This document shows, piece after piece, positions 35,075-48,640 of a DNA stretch of 64,000 bases (position 1 is the first letter of the stretch; every line of letters starts with the position of its first letter). The stretch comes from Pseudorasbora parva (taxonomy: Eukaryota > Chordata > Actinopteri > Cypriniformes > Gobionidae), in the NCBI RefSeq assembly GCF_024679245.1, contig NC_090174.1, forward strand, positions 49,859,974 to 49,923,973, given 5' to 3'. Below the pieces are notes generated by a model that worked only from the letters and a program-made list of their open reading frames with translations, made no database searches and was not told the DNA's origin. A program made the translations under genes and the position numbers.

Positions 35075-36118
35075 AACTGGATTTAGGGGCATGGATTGTC
35101 ACAAGCTTGTGCGGGAGGTCGAGAGATACCAACTAGAGATAGTCGGGCTCACCTACATGCACAGCTTGTATTCTGGAACAACACTTCTTGAGAGAGGCTG
35201 GAATCTCTACTACTCTGGAGTTGCCCATGGTGAGAGGCGCCTCAGGAGGAAGCGGTGCCCTACCAACACTGTTAACAGTGGAGATGGGCAACTGTTGACC
35301 TCAACTGGATATATCGTCAGACGGTGGAATGAATATTTTGAGGATCTCCTAAATCCCACCAACATATCTTCCAGTGAGGAAACAGTGGGCTCGGAGGTGG
35401 ACTCGTCCATCACCCAAGCAGAAATCATTGAGGTAGTTAAAAAGCTCCTTGGATGCAAGGCTCCCGGGGAGGATGAGTTGTCTTGGCTGACACGCCTCTG
35501 CAGCATCGCGTGGCGGTTGGGGACAGTACCTCTGGGCTGGCAGACCGGGTGGAGGTCCTAGCCTTATGCCCTCTCCAGGGTGCTTGAGGTTTCATGGGAG
35601 TTTGCCCAACCAATCCGCATGTGCTTTGTGGATATGGAGAAGGCATTCTACTGTGTTCCTCATGGCATCCTGTGGGGGTTCTCTGGGAGTATGGGATCCA
35701 GGGCCCCTTGCTTAGGGCTGTTTGGTCCCTGTAAGACTGGAGCAGGAGTTTGGTCTACATTGCCGGCAGTAAGTCAGACTTGTTCCCTTTGCTTGCTTGC
35801 AGGGCTGTCCTTTGTCACCGACTTTATGAACCAAATTTCTAGGCGCAGCCAAGGGCCGGAGAGTGCCGGTTTGGGTACCACACAATTTCGTCACTACTTT
35901 TTATGGATGATTTTGTTGTGTTGGCCTCCTCAAGTCAGGACATTCAGCGTGCACTGGGGCAGTTTGCAGCCGAGTGTGAAGCTGAGGTGGCTCGGGCATC
36001 TATTTCAGATGATTTATGGACGCCTTCCCAGGTAGGTGTTCCAGGCACGCCCCACCGGGAGGAGACCCTGGGGAAGACCTAGGACACACTAAAGGGATTA
36101 TATCTCCCGACTAGCCTG
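35075..36118 (+). pseudogene. LINE reverse-transcriptase relic, 5'-truncated with internal deletions
   Basis: Pieces of a non-LTR polyprotein are in the correct order but in several frames. WNEYFEDLLNPTNISSSEET and KKLLGCKAPGEDE (linker before the RT fingers, from about 35325) are followed by LSWLTRLCSIAWRLGTVPLG, then FAQPIRMCFVDMEKAFYCVP (motif A with D-to-E region intact, about 35595-35665), then a degraded FADD-like block near 35905. Near 35985 a deletion joins this to LRWLGHL and a degenerate C-terminal tail (GRRPWGRPRT-like, about 36040-36090). Multiple stops; dead. The family differs from the L2 at 17042 and from the fragment at 7575. Clade not assigned. Confidence 0.78.
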
Positions 36119-36128
36119 ATATATATCA

Positions 36129-36410
36129 AATTAAATGAAATGACTAATCATTAAGCTAAAAACTCTAACTCAAAATATTAATAAACATTATAAAATAGTA
36201 TTTAAATAATAATAAAATGACTCTAATTGGAATATGGTGTTCCTGCTGTAAAGGCCCTATAGCTTTGACCTCAAACATTACAAGATCTATATAGTTGAGC
36301 TCTTGTGTTTCTCTTGTGAAGTGAACATATTTTTGTGCTTTTCCATTTTCAAGGCTTGAAGACCTTTATCAAACAAAACAAGAACGAAACGAGCACAAAA
36401 AGCAGACGGT
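36129..36410 (+). repeat. Long inverted repeat, left arm
   Basis: About 282 bp pairing with 37953-38242. Outer end AATTAAATGAAATGACTAAT; inner end GAGCACAAAAAGCAGACGGT. The two arms are highly similar, with some indels. Confidence 0.85.
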
Positions 36411-37952
36411 TTGTTTGTCTGTCTTGACACTCACTTAACATTCAGCGGAGCAGAGACTGATGGATTTAATTATGATTCCGTCCATGCGAGTGTGTGAATG
36501 ATTTCTCAACATTCCAGAATGCAAATAGCAGGAGAGGAGGGAATTGTGCATGATGGGAATCAGGCATAGAAAAGTGAGAGTGTGGGGGGTGCTGAGGGGT
36601 ATTGCATGTCTGATAAGTTGGAAAGCGGTTTGCAAATTATAGTTTAACTACCTTGTGATACAAGAGAATATCGGCAGCCAAAAAGTGACAAGAACAGGAT
36701 GCATGGTGTGGGTGAAAATTGGATCATCATTCTAATTATTATTACAGGAATGCAACGCTTAGATTGCATGGCACCATCTATGATACAGGGTACAAAATGA
36801 TCTTTTCTATTACCTTTTTCAACAAATGGTCAATGAAAGCAGGTGCATAACTTTCGAAAATGTTGACTGTCAAACTAATTTTAAGAAGTAAATTCCCCCA
36901 AACAAATATACATACAATTAAGAAAAAAAAATTTCACTGTGCTGTAAAAAGTGTACAGTTGATTGAACTTATTGATTTGTGCACCTACAAATGTTTTGCT
37001 TATAATTATTTATCTAGCATTATACTAAGGGGCTGTTAAATGCTTGATTCTGATTGAATGTCGAAAGTTCAGAGGTGTCTAATTAATTTCCAGGAAATAT
37101 CCATATGGCTAAAGTAGTTCCAGGCAGGTTTTGAATGCAATACAATTTCATATCACTTCACCAAATGATTTTAGTTATTTCAAAGTTCATTACAGCTCTT
37201 AACAGCAAATGAACCAAAAACTCACACTCACAAACATTCACACACACAGACACACACAATAAAATAATACAATTACATTTCACAGTAGCGAGGTAGTAAC
37301 ATCACTGTTCTTGATCACTATTAGTAGATATGCTGCTGCTGGTCAACACAATCGAGAGCACAAACAGAGGTAATACACACATTTATCAATATGCTTGTTA
37401 AAGGGATGGTAGGCAATTCTGGAGAGGCTACCAATAGCAAGCTAGCCACCCTCCACTCAGAGCATCTCCAAAGCCACGCCTCCTTCAAAATACAACGCAC
37501 ACAGTAGCGTCTGCAAAGGATCACAAGAAAAGACACTGCGTTAAATTACCTCATGTCTCAAAGCTCATAACATTACAATAAAAATGTACATAAACTTACA
37601 AAGCTCTAGTTGTACCCATTGACTGCTGCAAATTCATTTCACCGTTGATAGTGTCGAGTGAACCGCTCAGAGTAGAAAGTTGCGGGTTAGGGTTACATAA
37701 TTTTTGTCATTTTAAGGACAACAACCTGACCAATGTTTTAAAATAAAACATCTGAACAATGTCTTGAGGTGTAATAACAATAGTATACGCAGAATAACTG
37801 ACTTTGGGCACAACTGAGCTGTACTGCTGTGGATGTGCATTATGTTTCTAATAATTAAATGATCAGTCATAAATTATTCCTTAACATAACATATGTATTT
37901 ATTTAAATTAAAATATATTATAAATAGGGGAGCCTGGGACTAGTTGTCAGGT
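36411..37952. other. Spacer between the inverted arms
   Basis: 1.54 kb without a recognisable ORF. It includes a probable MITE-like repeat at about 37395-37690. If the arms are transposon ends, this is the internal part; otherwise it is host sequence between two opposite copies. Confidence 0.5.
37395..37690. repeat. Probable MITE-like repeat
   Basis: Begins GTTAAAGGGATGGTAGGCAA, an end I associate with dispersed fish repeats. GC-richer than its flanks, no ORF. The right boundary is uncertain. Confidence 0.4.
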
Positions 37953-38235
37953 ACCGTCTGCTTTTTGTGCTCCTTTCGGTTCTTGTTTTGTTTGATAAAG
38001 ATCTTCAGCCTTGAAAATGGAAAAGCACAAAAATATGTTCACTTCACAAGAGAAGCACAAGAGCTCAACTATATAGGTCTTGTAATGTTTGAGGTCAAAG
38101 CTATAGGGCCTTTACAGCAGGAACACCATATTGCGATTAGTGTCATCTTATTATTATTTATATACTATTTTATAATTTTATAATGTTTATTAATATTTTG
38201 AGTTAGAGTTTTAAGCTTAATGATTAGTCATTTCA

Positions 38236-38242
<7 letters not shown>
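37953..38242 (-). repeat. Long inverted repeat, right arm
   Basis: Reverse complement of 36129-36410. Its outer end runs directly into a (TA)n tract, and then into the intact Tc1-like transposon. Confidence 0.85.

Positions 38243-38294
<52 letters not shown>
38243..38294. repeat. (TA)n microsatellite left of the intact Tc1 element
   Basis: About 25 TA units; the last TA (38293-38294) is the target duplication of the transposon at 38295. Confidence 0.95.
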
Positions 38295-39920
38295 CAGTCT
38301 TGTTCAAAATAATAGCAGTACAATGTGACTAACCAGAATAATCAAGGTTTTTAGTATATTTTTTATTGCTACGTGGCAAACAAGTTACCAGTAGGTTCAG
38401 TAGATTCTCAGAAAACAAACAAGTACCAGCATTCATGATATGCACGCTCTTAAGGCTGTGCAATTGGGCAATTAGCTGAATTAGTTCAAAGGGGTGTGTT
38501 CAAAAAAATAGCAGTGTGGCATTCAATCACTGAGGTCATCAATTTTGTGAAGAAACAGGTGTGAATCAGGTGGCCCCTATTTAAGGATGAAGCCAACACT
38601 TGTTGAACATGCATTTGAAAGCTGAGGAAAATGGGTCGTTCAAGACATTGTTCAGAAGAACAGCGTACTTTGATTAAAAAGTTGATTAGAGAGGGGAAAA
38701 CCTATAAAGAGGTGCAAAAAATGATAGGCTGTTCAGCTAAAATGATCTCCAATGCCTTAAAATGGAGAGCAAAACCAGAGAGACGTGGAAGAAAACGGAA
38801 GACAACCATCAAAATGGATAGAAGAATAACCAGAATGGCAAAGGCTCAGCCAATGATCACCTCCAGGATGATCAAAGACAGTCTGGAGTTACCTGTAAGT
38901 ACTGTGACAGTTAGAAGACGTCTGTGTGAAGCTAATCTATTTTCAAGAATCCCCCGCAAAGTCCCTCTGTTAAAAAAAAGGCATGTGCAGAAGAGGTTAC
39001 AATTTGCCAAAGAACACATCAACTGGCCTAAAGAGAAATGGAGGAACATTTTGTGGACTGATGAGAGTAAAATTGTTCTTTTTGGGTCCAAGGGCCACAG
39101 GCAGTTTGTGAGACGACCCCCAAACTCTGAATTCAAGCCACAGTACACAGTGAAGACAGTGAAGCATGGAGGTGCAAGCATCATGATATGGGCATGTTTC
39201 TCCTACTATGGTGTTGGGCCTATTTATCGCATACCAGGGATCATGGATCAGTTTGCATATGTTAAAATACTTGAAGAGGTCATGTTGCCCTATGCTGAAG
39301 AGGACATGCCCTTGAAACGGTTGTTTCAACAAGACAATGACCCAAAACACACTAGTAAACGGGCAAAGTCTTGGTTCCAAACCAACAAAATTAATGTTAT
39401 GGAGTGGCCAGCCCAATCTCCAGACCTTAATCCAATTGAGAACTTGTGGGGTGATATCAAAAATGCTGTTTCTGAAGCAAAACCAAGAAATGTGAATGAA
39501 TTGTGGAATGTTGTTAAAGATTCATGGAGTGGAATAACAGCTGAGAGGTGCCACAAGTTGGTTGACTCCATGCCACACAGATGTCAAGCAGTTTTAAAAA
39601 ACTGTGGTCATACAACTAAATATTAGTTTAGTGATTCACAGGATTGCTAAATCCCAGAAAAAAAAAATGTTTGTACAAAATAGTTTTGAGTTTGTACAGT
39701 CAAAGGTAGACACTGCTATTTTTTTGAACACACCCCTTTCAACTAATTGCCCAATTGCACAGCCTTAAGAGCGTGCATATCATGAATGCTGGGTCTTGTT
39801 TGTTTTCTGACAATCTACTGAACCTACTGGTAACTTGTTTGCCACGTAGCAATAAAAAATATACTAAAAACCTTGATTATTCTGGTTAGTCACATTGTAC
39901 TGCTATTATTTTGAACAAGA

Positions 39921-39923
<3 letters not shown>
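38295..39923 (+). mobile_element. Complete Tc1-like transposon
   Basis: 1629 bp. Termini CAGTCTTGTTCAAAAT and ATTTTGAACAAGACTG are exact inverted copies with TA on both sides (38293-38294, 39924-39925). Terminal inverted repeats are about 215-225 bp (38295-38518, 39710-39923), nearly identical apart from a small indel. Each carries an inner copy of the end motif (TTCAAAAAAATAGCAGTG), the IR/DR architecture. The transposase ORF is intact. By sequence this is the only element in the window with every part needed for transposition. Confidence 0.93.
38631..39626 (+). CDS. Tc1-like transposase, intact
   Basis: 331-residue cut-and-paste transposase. Start ATG 38631 lies just inside the left terminal repeat, in the usual context (AAAATGGG). 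Residues 1-60 form the first helix-turn-helix ([20 protein letters not shown]), followed by a basic GRKRK stretch that may serve as hook or nuclear signal. Residues 65-115 are the second helix-turn-helix (STVTVRRRL). The catalytic triad is D144 (LWTDESK), D235 (FQQDNDPKH) and E270 (LNPIENLW), 34 residues between the last two. Ends at GHTTKY. No stop or frameshift; length is normal for the family. Distinct from the transposases at 31 and 31056, so at least three Tc1 families are present. Activity is inferred from integrity only. Confidence 0.95.
   Translation: MGRSRHCSEEQRTLIKKLIREGKTYKEVQKMIGCSAKMISNALKWRAKPERRGRKRKTTIKMDRRITRMAKAQPMITSRMIKDSLELPVSTVTVRRRLCEANLFSRIPRKVPLLKKRHVQKRLQFAKEHINWPKEKWRNILWTDESKIVLFGSKGHRQFVRRPPNSEFKPQYTVKTVKHGGASIMIWACFSYYGVGPIYRIPGIMDQFAYVKILEEVMLPYAEEDMPLKRLFQQDNDPKHTSKRAKSWFQTNKINVMEWPAQSPDLNPIENLWGDIKNAVSEAKPRNVNELWNVVKDSWSGITAERCHKLVDSMPHRCQAVLKNCGHTTKY

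Positions 39924-40013
<90 letters not shown>
39924..40013. repeat. (TA)n microsatellite right of the intact Tc1 element
   Basis: About 45 TA units starting with the right target duplication. Together with the left tract it implies insertion into, or later expansion of, one TA repeat. Confidence 0.95.
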
Positions 40014-40016
<3 letters not shown>

Positions 40017-41555
40017 CCAATAAGCAATTATTAATGAACAATTATGCAATTCTATACAAGTAGGCTACTCTTATCTTTTCAGTTTTAATCCTGGAATGTG
40101 AGTATGATTTACTCAATGTATGTGATTTTATGAAGTGTACTGCTCTGTTTTTTCTATTTTCTCTATATTCATGTCAAAAGATCATTTTTCTTTTCAAAGT
40201 AATTTTTCTCTTCTTTTTTGTCTAAAGACTCCAGATGGAGGCAAATTATTTGTTGTGTCTGACAGACTGTAGTTTGTGCTCTCATGTGGGTTGGATATTC
40301 TAAAGCTATATTTTAACAAATAAAAAGCTTGATTGATTTGCATTGAGAACTTTATTTGTGTATGTTTATATGTATGTGATCAGTCTGGCTCTTCCAACAG
40401 CCAGATGACTGTGTTTTTGATTAATTGTCCAACAATCATTTGATTGACTGCTACTTGTTTTGTCTTCTGGCAGTCACCACGTCAATATTCTGAAAATACA
40501 AGTGCTGGTCTTGTCCTGGAGAATGTGCAGGGAGGAAACCATGACTGAAAGTTGCAAGGGAGCCAAACAGGTGCTAGGCAAAACCTTAAGTCCTCACAGA
40601 CTCCCCTGCTGTTTATATAAGGGTGATTCGAGAACTGCATCCACCCACCTTCCCACTGTCTGTCTCTCAGATCCAAGATCTTATCAGCTGAAACTGAAGT
40701 GTTGGGCCAGTGCCCACACAGACATACACACGCCCAGATAAGTCCAGATAAGAGATATAGACATGTCAGATTAGTGCAGTGTTCAACACTCTGAAGCATA
40801 ACAAGAGTCAAGGGCTTCTACCTAACAGGAGATGTCTGTGAGTAAGGCTAGGCGATAAAAATGTTAACGATAAATAGTGCAATATCATTTTCCTCTATAA
40901 AATTTTAACAAATGTTCAATAAGAACTTCATATGATGTTTATGTGCTATGCAAATAATGCTGTGCAGAACACAAATGCATTGTGGTTTAAAGCCAGATGA
41001 AACAGCACTGATACTCTCAACAACACTGACAGAAAACAGGAGAAACAAAGGAGAGCCACAGCAATACAGTGAGAAGGCTTTTCAATAAAGTCGCCAACAT
41101 TTACCCTGATTTACTCTAGTAACACTTACTGAAACCATTGGATTGTGGCAGAAATGTTGGATAATCATATTGAATTTTTGTATTATATTATTGATGTACA
41201 CATATTAAAGGAGTAATGGAATATAATTACAGTAGTTTTTGTTGGCTATAGCAGTTTTTGTGCATTTGAATTATAGGCTACTACATTTTTTTCATAGTTT
41301 TTCATAATGAATAGCATACAAACAATACAGTATAGTTATTACTTTTTAGAATGGTAGTCAGGTACAACGCATGATTTTACCTGTGGTTAAAATGATCAAA
41401 ATACTATTTAAGACCAAATTGTACCCTATAAAATTATCAATTTAAGCAACTGTCAAATGTGCATTTCTAAGAGACAAAATATGGAATATTAATTTGTGAA
41501 ATGTTCACCTGTTTGACCACATTTAACTGTCTGGTTTCTAATATTTCACGCAAGA
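40014..41555. other. No gene seen
   Basis: No supported exon or repeat ends. Short frames such as 40460-40741 have no domain. Confidence 0.4.
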
Positions 41556-41564
41556 GCAAAGATC

Positions 41565-42053
41565 TAGCCTGACAAGCCAGACCCACATCAAGATGTTTGG
41601 TCTGGAAACTCCCCATTGACAGGGCTCAATCCGAGGGGCGGGATAAATGGTTGTCTTTCAAACTCCCTCTGCACGGCGTGCACGCAATTGGTCATCGCTA
41701 CAACCAACCAGAGCTAGTTGAAAGATTAAACTTTCGCCGCATCCGGTCGTCAAAACTCATAACACATCTTCCCTTCTTAAGAATGACTTCAGTGCCGTTC
41801 TTTTCGCAGAGAAAAGCTTAACTCCAAGTCTTCCAGAGTCGCTGATTCGAAAGACCGCCGTTCGCCAGCTTCTGTGTTTACTAGAAGCACGCAAGCGCAA
41901 CTCTGCCGTTATGTTAAGCCCCGCCCACCGACTCGTGATTGGCCCGACCAGAGTTTGGCGTTTACAGCTCAGAACTGTATTGAGAGTTGCTAGACGACCC
42001 CCGCGGGCAGATTAGATTTGCTGCCGCTAGGGTGCGTCTAGATTTCTAGGCTA
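41565..42053 (+). mobile_element. TAGCCT-ended non-autonomous transposon, copy C
   Basis: Starts TAGCCTGACAAGCCAGACCC, ends TTTCTAGGCTA. Flanked by a perfect 9-bp duplication GCAAAGATC (41556-41564 and 42054-42062). 489 bp with a few internal deletions relative to copies B and D. Non-coding. Confidence 0.93.
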
Positions 42054-42704
42054 GCAAAGATCTGTCTTGAAACTTGAAAGAAAGAAGAATTGACAATTAT
42101 TGTGATAATATCGATATCGACTGATGCTCTATGTGAGTGTGCTCCTGACAAAAAGCCTTTATTGTGTGCAATGACAAAAGCTTGATATAACGTAATAATT
42201 TTAAAGTGTTGTGGAATCCCAAGTGATTATTACCGTAGTATGTACCAAAGCAGGAGTTGAGCAAGCCCACTTGAGCGACTGTTAATAAGATGAACGCAAC
42301 ACACGCCTCACGAGCAGCGGGATTTATATTATGTCACAGTCGCCGTCGCCATTTCCGTTTTTCATGTCATGAGTATGAGGTAACGCAGCTCTGTTTATCA
42401 CATTAGATGCATTTAAGTGTGTTGAAAATGTTGTCGTTTCTCTGTGCTTTTGTTCGGTGGCTGCTATGAGACACTTGTTGCACACTGCAGTAAGAGTAAA
42501 GCTTCTGCAAAATAAAACCAGAATGGGTAACGCAAATATGATGCAATTGACATCCTCACACATCCCGGTTCATTGGTTAAAATAGCGATTTACTCACTGT
42601 TTACAAATAATTGGAAACATTTTGGATATTGTAAGTACTCAATTTACACTGGCCTAGTGGTTTTGAGATATTTTACTGAAAAATGTTAACACAGTGCACC
42701 TCTA

Positions 42705-43525
42705 AAGGGGTACTTCAGTGCTGGGAAGATAAATGTAAATTTAAACTGGGTAATTTTTGTAGTAGAAATGTGAAATTATTTTTGAATTTGGTGCATTCTA
42801 GACTGAGAAAAGCCAGAAAAGGTATTTTTGGCTCATGTGGATAAAACACAACAACTCCCAGAATGCACTTGCTTCACTGGCCAATGAGGCCACTCCCAAA
42901 GCCACCGCTGGATTACTAGATAACTTGCCCACCGCTGCGTTAATTTTCATAATAATTAAATTATTTAGATCAGTTAGAGAACAGACACTACAATTAAAAA
43001 CTGAATGTGTCTGTTCAATATAATGTGAGTAAGCCGAGCAAGGGTCACATCACAAACGCTGCAGGAGTCAGATTACATTCATCACGAGAGCTGAGGTAAT
43101 CGCGGCCGCAGCATGTTCAGTCTGGCGTGTTTTCAGTTCATGCCTTTGAAAGCTTAAGTTTTATAGGAATTAATTTGAGAAGTTGAAATACTCACTTTGC
43201 TCCACACCGCTCCGTTTACATGAATGCACGGAGCTGCCCAATCCGAGCGCTGTGAGTGCGATCTGCGATCCCACCCCCCATGGACGGGTTGAAAACATGC
43301 AGAAACAGCTCCTTCTACTGGCTGTAGTCTTTAGCCGCCGGCCAAAAAAATCCTCTTATGACGCAAAATGCCGATATTTGCGTCATCTAAAGGATTTTTT
43401 CCCAGAAATAAAATAAACATAAATCTCTCGTCTCAGGGGGGGTATGAGCATGATCATGCAAATATACTACTAATATTTCTACTAATACAAATCCATATGC
43501 TAAATCGCTGAAGTAACCCTTTAGT
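42705..43525. repeat. Non-autonomous element with AAAGGGTTACTTCAG-type ends
   Basis: The left end AAAGGGGTACTTCAGTG and right end CGCTGAAGTAACCCTTT are inverted. The interior is CpG-richer than its flanks, with no transposase ORF. Target duplication not clear. Confidence 0.65.
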
Positions 43526-44494
43526 CAAACCCAAAAAAACATTATAGTGATCAAAGGTGAAGAAACACCATCCAATCAACAATCAGTAGATCGAACCAAA
43601 TCCCCAGCCAATATTTTTGGCATAGTTTGGCTCTAAGACCTCCTGCTGGTACTTCAGCAACCTGTTATTTAGGTATTAATTACAATCAGTAAGTGATTGA
43701 GTGAAAATAACCAACATTTTTGCACCACAGTGTTGTACCACTTCTTACATATGATTACAGTACAAACATTTTTGACAGATGAAATTCATTGTGGAGAGCA
43801 TTGTGGATATAAGTGAGATTTGTGTCAGATCAGTATAGTGTTGATTACAGGGGAATTTTTTCTGTTCTTTTTCAAGTGAATGATTTGGATACGCACCAGT
43901 TGGTATAGTATAGTTACACCTTGATGCCTAAATTAGACTGCAATCCAGTCTGTATCATATTATATGTAGACATGTCAGAATTTTCCAAGCTTAGCAATTA
44001 TTATAACAGTTGTATGATGAAAGTTATTAAATGCGTCATTAAAAAAAGTATATTTAACTTTTCTTTGACTCTCAGATGAGAAATAAAATACATAAATAGC
44101 CTACTTATAATAAAAAAAAGCATTATTACAAAGCAAAAAAAAAACAATGTTGATAAATTAAGTATAAACTTATTATTGTCAGAAATAACATTTCTGTGTT
44201 TTGACCTTTAACCAAGATTAAAAAAAAAACTATAACATATGACCTTGAATCACTTATTTTTATAAAACAGGTATTTAAAAAAATATGATCAATAACAAAG
44301 TCCCTTTCAAGGAAAGTCTATTCACTTGGCAGACATATTTACAATGCCTCCACCCATCCAAAAGTCCCACTATTTGAAATCAGCAACAAAATCTGACAAA
44401 AACTTTCCCATAAATGTTTTGTTTTTTTCAAAGTGCATGTGCAGTCCTAAGTGTCTTTGGTTGGAACCGTAGCTCCTAATGGCAGCTGCAGTAA
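43526..44494. other. No gene seen
   Basis: AT-rich with several short A-runs. No ORF or repeat end recognised. Confidence 0.4.
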
Positions 44495-44770
44495 CACATG
44501 GTCTGAATCCGAAATCGCCCCCTATACCCTCAAATAGGCCATTATTTGAAGTGACTGCCATTTGTGGTGGTGTCCAAAACCATGACGTTATCGAGTAAAC
44601 TCATTCTATACCACATTGCACCGCAATAACGAGTGTTATTTACAGCAAATATACACTCAACCGCTGTCCGAATTCGCTCACTTGTTTTCATTCACTCCTT
44701 CAAGTGAACTGTATTAGTGGACTAACATAGGGAATAGTGGTTGAGGATTTGGGAGGGGGCGATTGGCTCT
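44495..44770. repeat. Probable MITE (CCGAAATCGCCCCC ends)
   Basis: The left end TCCGAAATCGCCCCCTATAC and a right-side GGGAGGGGGCGATT are inverted partners. The interior holds paired ATAGGGAATAGTG-like phrases. About 270 bp, non-coding. Outer limits approximate. Confidence 0.6.
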
Positions 44771-44898
44771 TTTATTTAGAAGGCAGGACTTATTCTGCCA
44801 TTGTGTGTTGTAGTTTCTCTCATTCATAAGTAGTAGTGCACCATATTTTTATAGACTTTGTTGACAACTAGAATAAATAACTTTGCCATCAATTAATA

Positions 44899-45816
<918 letters not shown>

Positions 45817-45839
45817 CTAAAATCATTTGGGGATATTAA

Positions 45840-47749
45840 AAAAAAAAAAAATTGGCTCTGCACTATTTTTTGAGATGAATAAACATTGAAGGTGTGAAGT
45901 CCTAATTCTGGGAGGCTGTAATTCTTGTCAGTAAGTCAAGGAGGACAGCGGGGCCAGAGGCCACAGTGTCATTGTGTGTGCCAGTCTGAGGGACAGCGTT
46001 AATATATTTTACTCTAAGCCTTTTCAACACCAGGATTTATATTGTATTAAAGCCAGTCCTGACACTGAGGTTGCTTCTCTCCAAGCTTCAACCTTGAGAG
46101 CAATGGCATTGTCCCTCTCCCACAGCCCTCTCGAGGGACAGAAAAAAAAGAGGACGTAATAAGAGGAGTGAGAGGTGTAGATGGACTGCCATCATGTGGC
46201 ACTGCTGCCCACTGCTTCTTCAGAGAGATGAGAAACTGACCCAGTTCACCTCATACTCTGTCTGTCTATCCAGGTTAGCATTTAAACTTTATGTCAATTA
46301 CCAAAAAATAATTTTCAAACATTTTTAGTTAATAGTAACCCTGATATACTGTTTAGCCTACTATACAGGCCTATATTTAAATGCTTTTTGTTTGCATTTC
46401 ATTAAAATATTTTATCACTGAGTAATAATATGGTGTTGATTCAATAATTAGTGTTGAGCTCATTTGGTGAAGGTTTTATCAGACTTATTCAAATGGTAAT
46501 AAAAGTTATTTGATGGGCGGTTGCAATATGTTTTCTTTAACTAAAAATAACCGATTTTTAAAGAGTCATATCATATGTTTATAAATTGGATTATGCTGAT
46601 TGTGCAGTGTGCTTTGATTCAAATGAACTGGTTCATAGCAGTCATGTTGTGTGCAGCTTGTGCTGTTATTTCTCAGTACACAGCCTTTTGTCTCACCACA
46701 TTCAGTATACTAAGTGCAAACTCTGTAGTTTCAGCAGCATGAAACAACTTAAACCCAGGGTAAAGTGACATGAATGCATTGTAAACTTCAAATCAAACTG
46801 CTTCCGTTATTCTTCAGGTTCTTTGTTTTAAAAAAAATACTGTACTGTTTTCTGTTCCTCACTTTTACAGTTGCAGTCTAAATGATGAAGAATGAGAGTG
46901 GAATTCATAACTTCAAAAATAATTTTCCTGTGAGTGTTCAAATAGATTTAAGTGAAACCCTGTCCAGCTTCACTACAGTGCGCAGCTGTCATATCCATCA
47001 AAGCTGTCGACTGGTTTAGATGGTAAGAGACTCGACCCTCGACAGCTTCTCTGTGGTGAGATCTCCCGTGAGGTTTCCTCTCTGACAGATGGACCACTCA
47101 TTGACCTCCACTGTCTGTTTCTGCTAAAGGCAGCATTGCACAAATGTCACCTGTCCATTCATAATTTATACAAACCCAAATAAACTTTTTAACTCACTTT
47201 TTGGTAGGCTTTTATCATAAAGGAAATTTTGGGGGCTGTTTACATGACACCATTTTCAATTAAAAATGTAAAACCAAGCAAAGTTTTGGGTGCCTGAAAA
47301 TGCAAACTTTGAAAACAGCTTCCAAGGGCCTTGTCTACACTAATATGTTTTCAATTGAAGAAAAAAAATGTCTCTGTTTTGGCCTTCCAGCCACACTGAG
47401 ATAGCGTTTTTGTGAACAAAAACAAAGCTTTTTTAAACAGCTGTTCAAAGTTGATAAATTTGAAAATGTGTTTTTGAGTTGTGCGGACTGTGAAAACAGA
47501 GGTAAATAAAAGCGATGAAGTTGAGTCATGTGTTGCATGGTGAACCAATATATTCATGTTTATCGGCATTGTGCCTGTTATGTACTATTCACTGTCACTC
47601 AGTTGCTCAAATATGTTAATTTTCACACTCTTCGCAGTCCTGTAAAGATGACAGAAAACTTACTCACATTTGCTGTCCTGTAAAACATTGAGCAGTTGCG
47701 TTTTATGGACCAAAAATTCACTTTATTGCCAAATGTATTCAATAGCATT
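45840..47749. other. No gene seen
   Basis: No recognisable product. Short frames (for example 46586-46768, cysteine-rich by chance) lack splice or domain support. Confidence 0.4.
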
Positions 47750-48215
47750 CATATTCAAAGTTCAATAGGTCTCCAAACTTTGTGTGGCCTTCAGATTAGC
47801 TCAAGAACAGTGCATAGAGAGCTTCATGGAATGGGTTTGCCTTTGGTGGAGAGGGGAGTATGGTGTGGGGTTGATTTTCACGGGTTGGGCTTGGCCTCTT
47901 AGTTTCAGTGAAAGGAACTCTTAATGCTTCAGTAAACCAAGGTATTTTGGATAATTTCATGCTCCCAATTTTGTGGGAACAGTTTGGGGATAGCCCCTTC
48001 CTGTTCCAACATGACTGAACACCAGTGCACAAAGCAAGGTCCATAAAAACATGGATGAGCAAGTTTAATGTGTAGGAAATGTACTGGCCTGACAGAACAC
48101 CTTTGGGATGAATTAGAGCAGAGGCTGTGAGACAGGCCTTCTCGTCCAACATCAGTGCCTGACCTCACAAATGTGCTTCTAGAAGAATGGTCAAAAATTC
48201 CCATAAACACACAAC
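47750..48215 (+). pseudogene. Tc1-like transposase relic
   Basis: Same family as 12800-13535, with large deletions. It retains the helix-turn-helix end (LRISSRTVH-like near 47790), jumps to the WCGVDFHGLGLAS region, has the catalytic-D block with a stop inside it (FQHD then TGA, near 48009-48025), and has lost PDLNPIE by a deletion between ACTGGCCTGAC and AGAACACCTTTGGGATG (about 48085-48110). Inactive. Confidence 0.8.
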
Positions 48216-48640
48216 CTTTGGCAAATGGTGAGCAAATGCAAATTGTACACATCAGTGAATGGTGAGACATTTTGCCAAATATAATAATCCTGCCAGAAGA
48301 ATTGCGTGATAACTTTAGTATGTATTGTTCTGTCTGTATGTATTGTCTGTCTGTCTGTTCTGTTCTGTCTGTGATTAAGGGAGATATATTTTGTGTTTGG
48401 GCGAGAAACTTTTGGAAAACGCAGTTTTCAAATGTATCCAGATTAATGTAGACATAGCCAAAGTGCATGTTTTTTAAAACGGTCTCCGTGTGAACAACGA
48501 AAATGCAAATCTGTGAAAATGATGCATGCACATGTTCAGTCTAAAGTGTTTCATTGCCACCTAATGGCCTTTTAGCAGAATACAGCGTTTTAGTCATTTT
48601 CACGGATCCATGTGAATGGGGATCGTTTGACAGTGGTGTC

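Noticed and set aside
36106..36113. TAGCCTGA at the LINE relic's end as a start of another TAGCCT element
   Set aside because: The bases belong to the LINE coding tail and no AGGCTA partner with a 9-bp duplication was found.
38846..39571. Minus-strand frames opposite the intact transposase
   Set aside because: Shadows of the 331-codon plus-strand ORF.
42324..43416. Short frames as possible first exons
   Set aside because: Located in or next to a repeat with inverted ends; no splice donor tied to a recognisable product.
46586..46768. Cysteine-rich 60-codon frame that looks like a zinc-binding protein
   Set aside because: Cysteine spacing is irregular, there is no exon context, and the AT-rich region gives such frames by chance.
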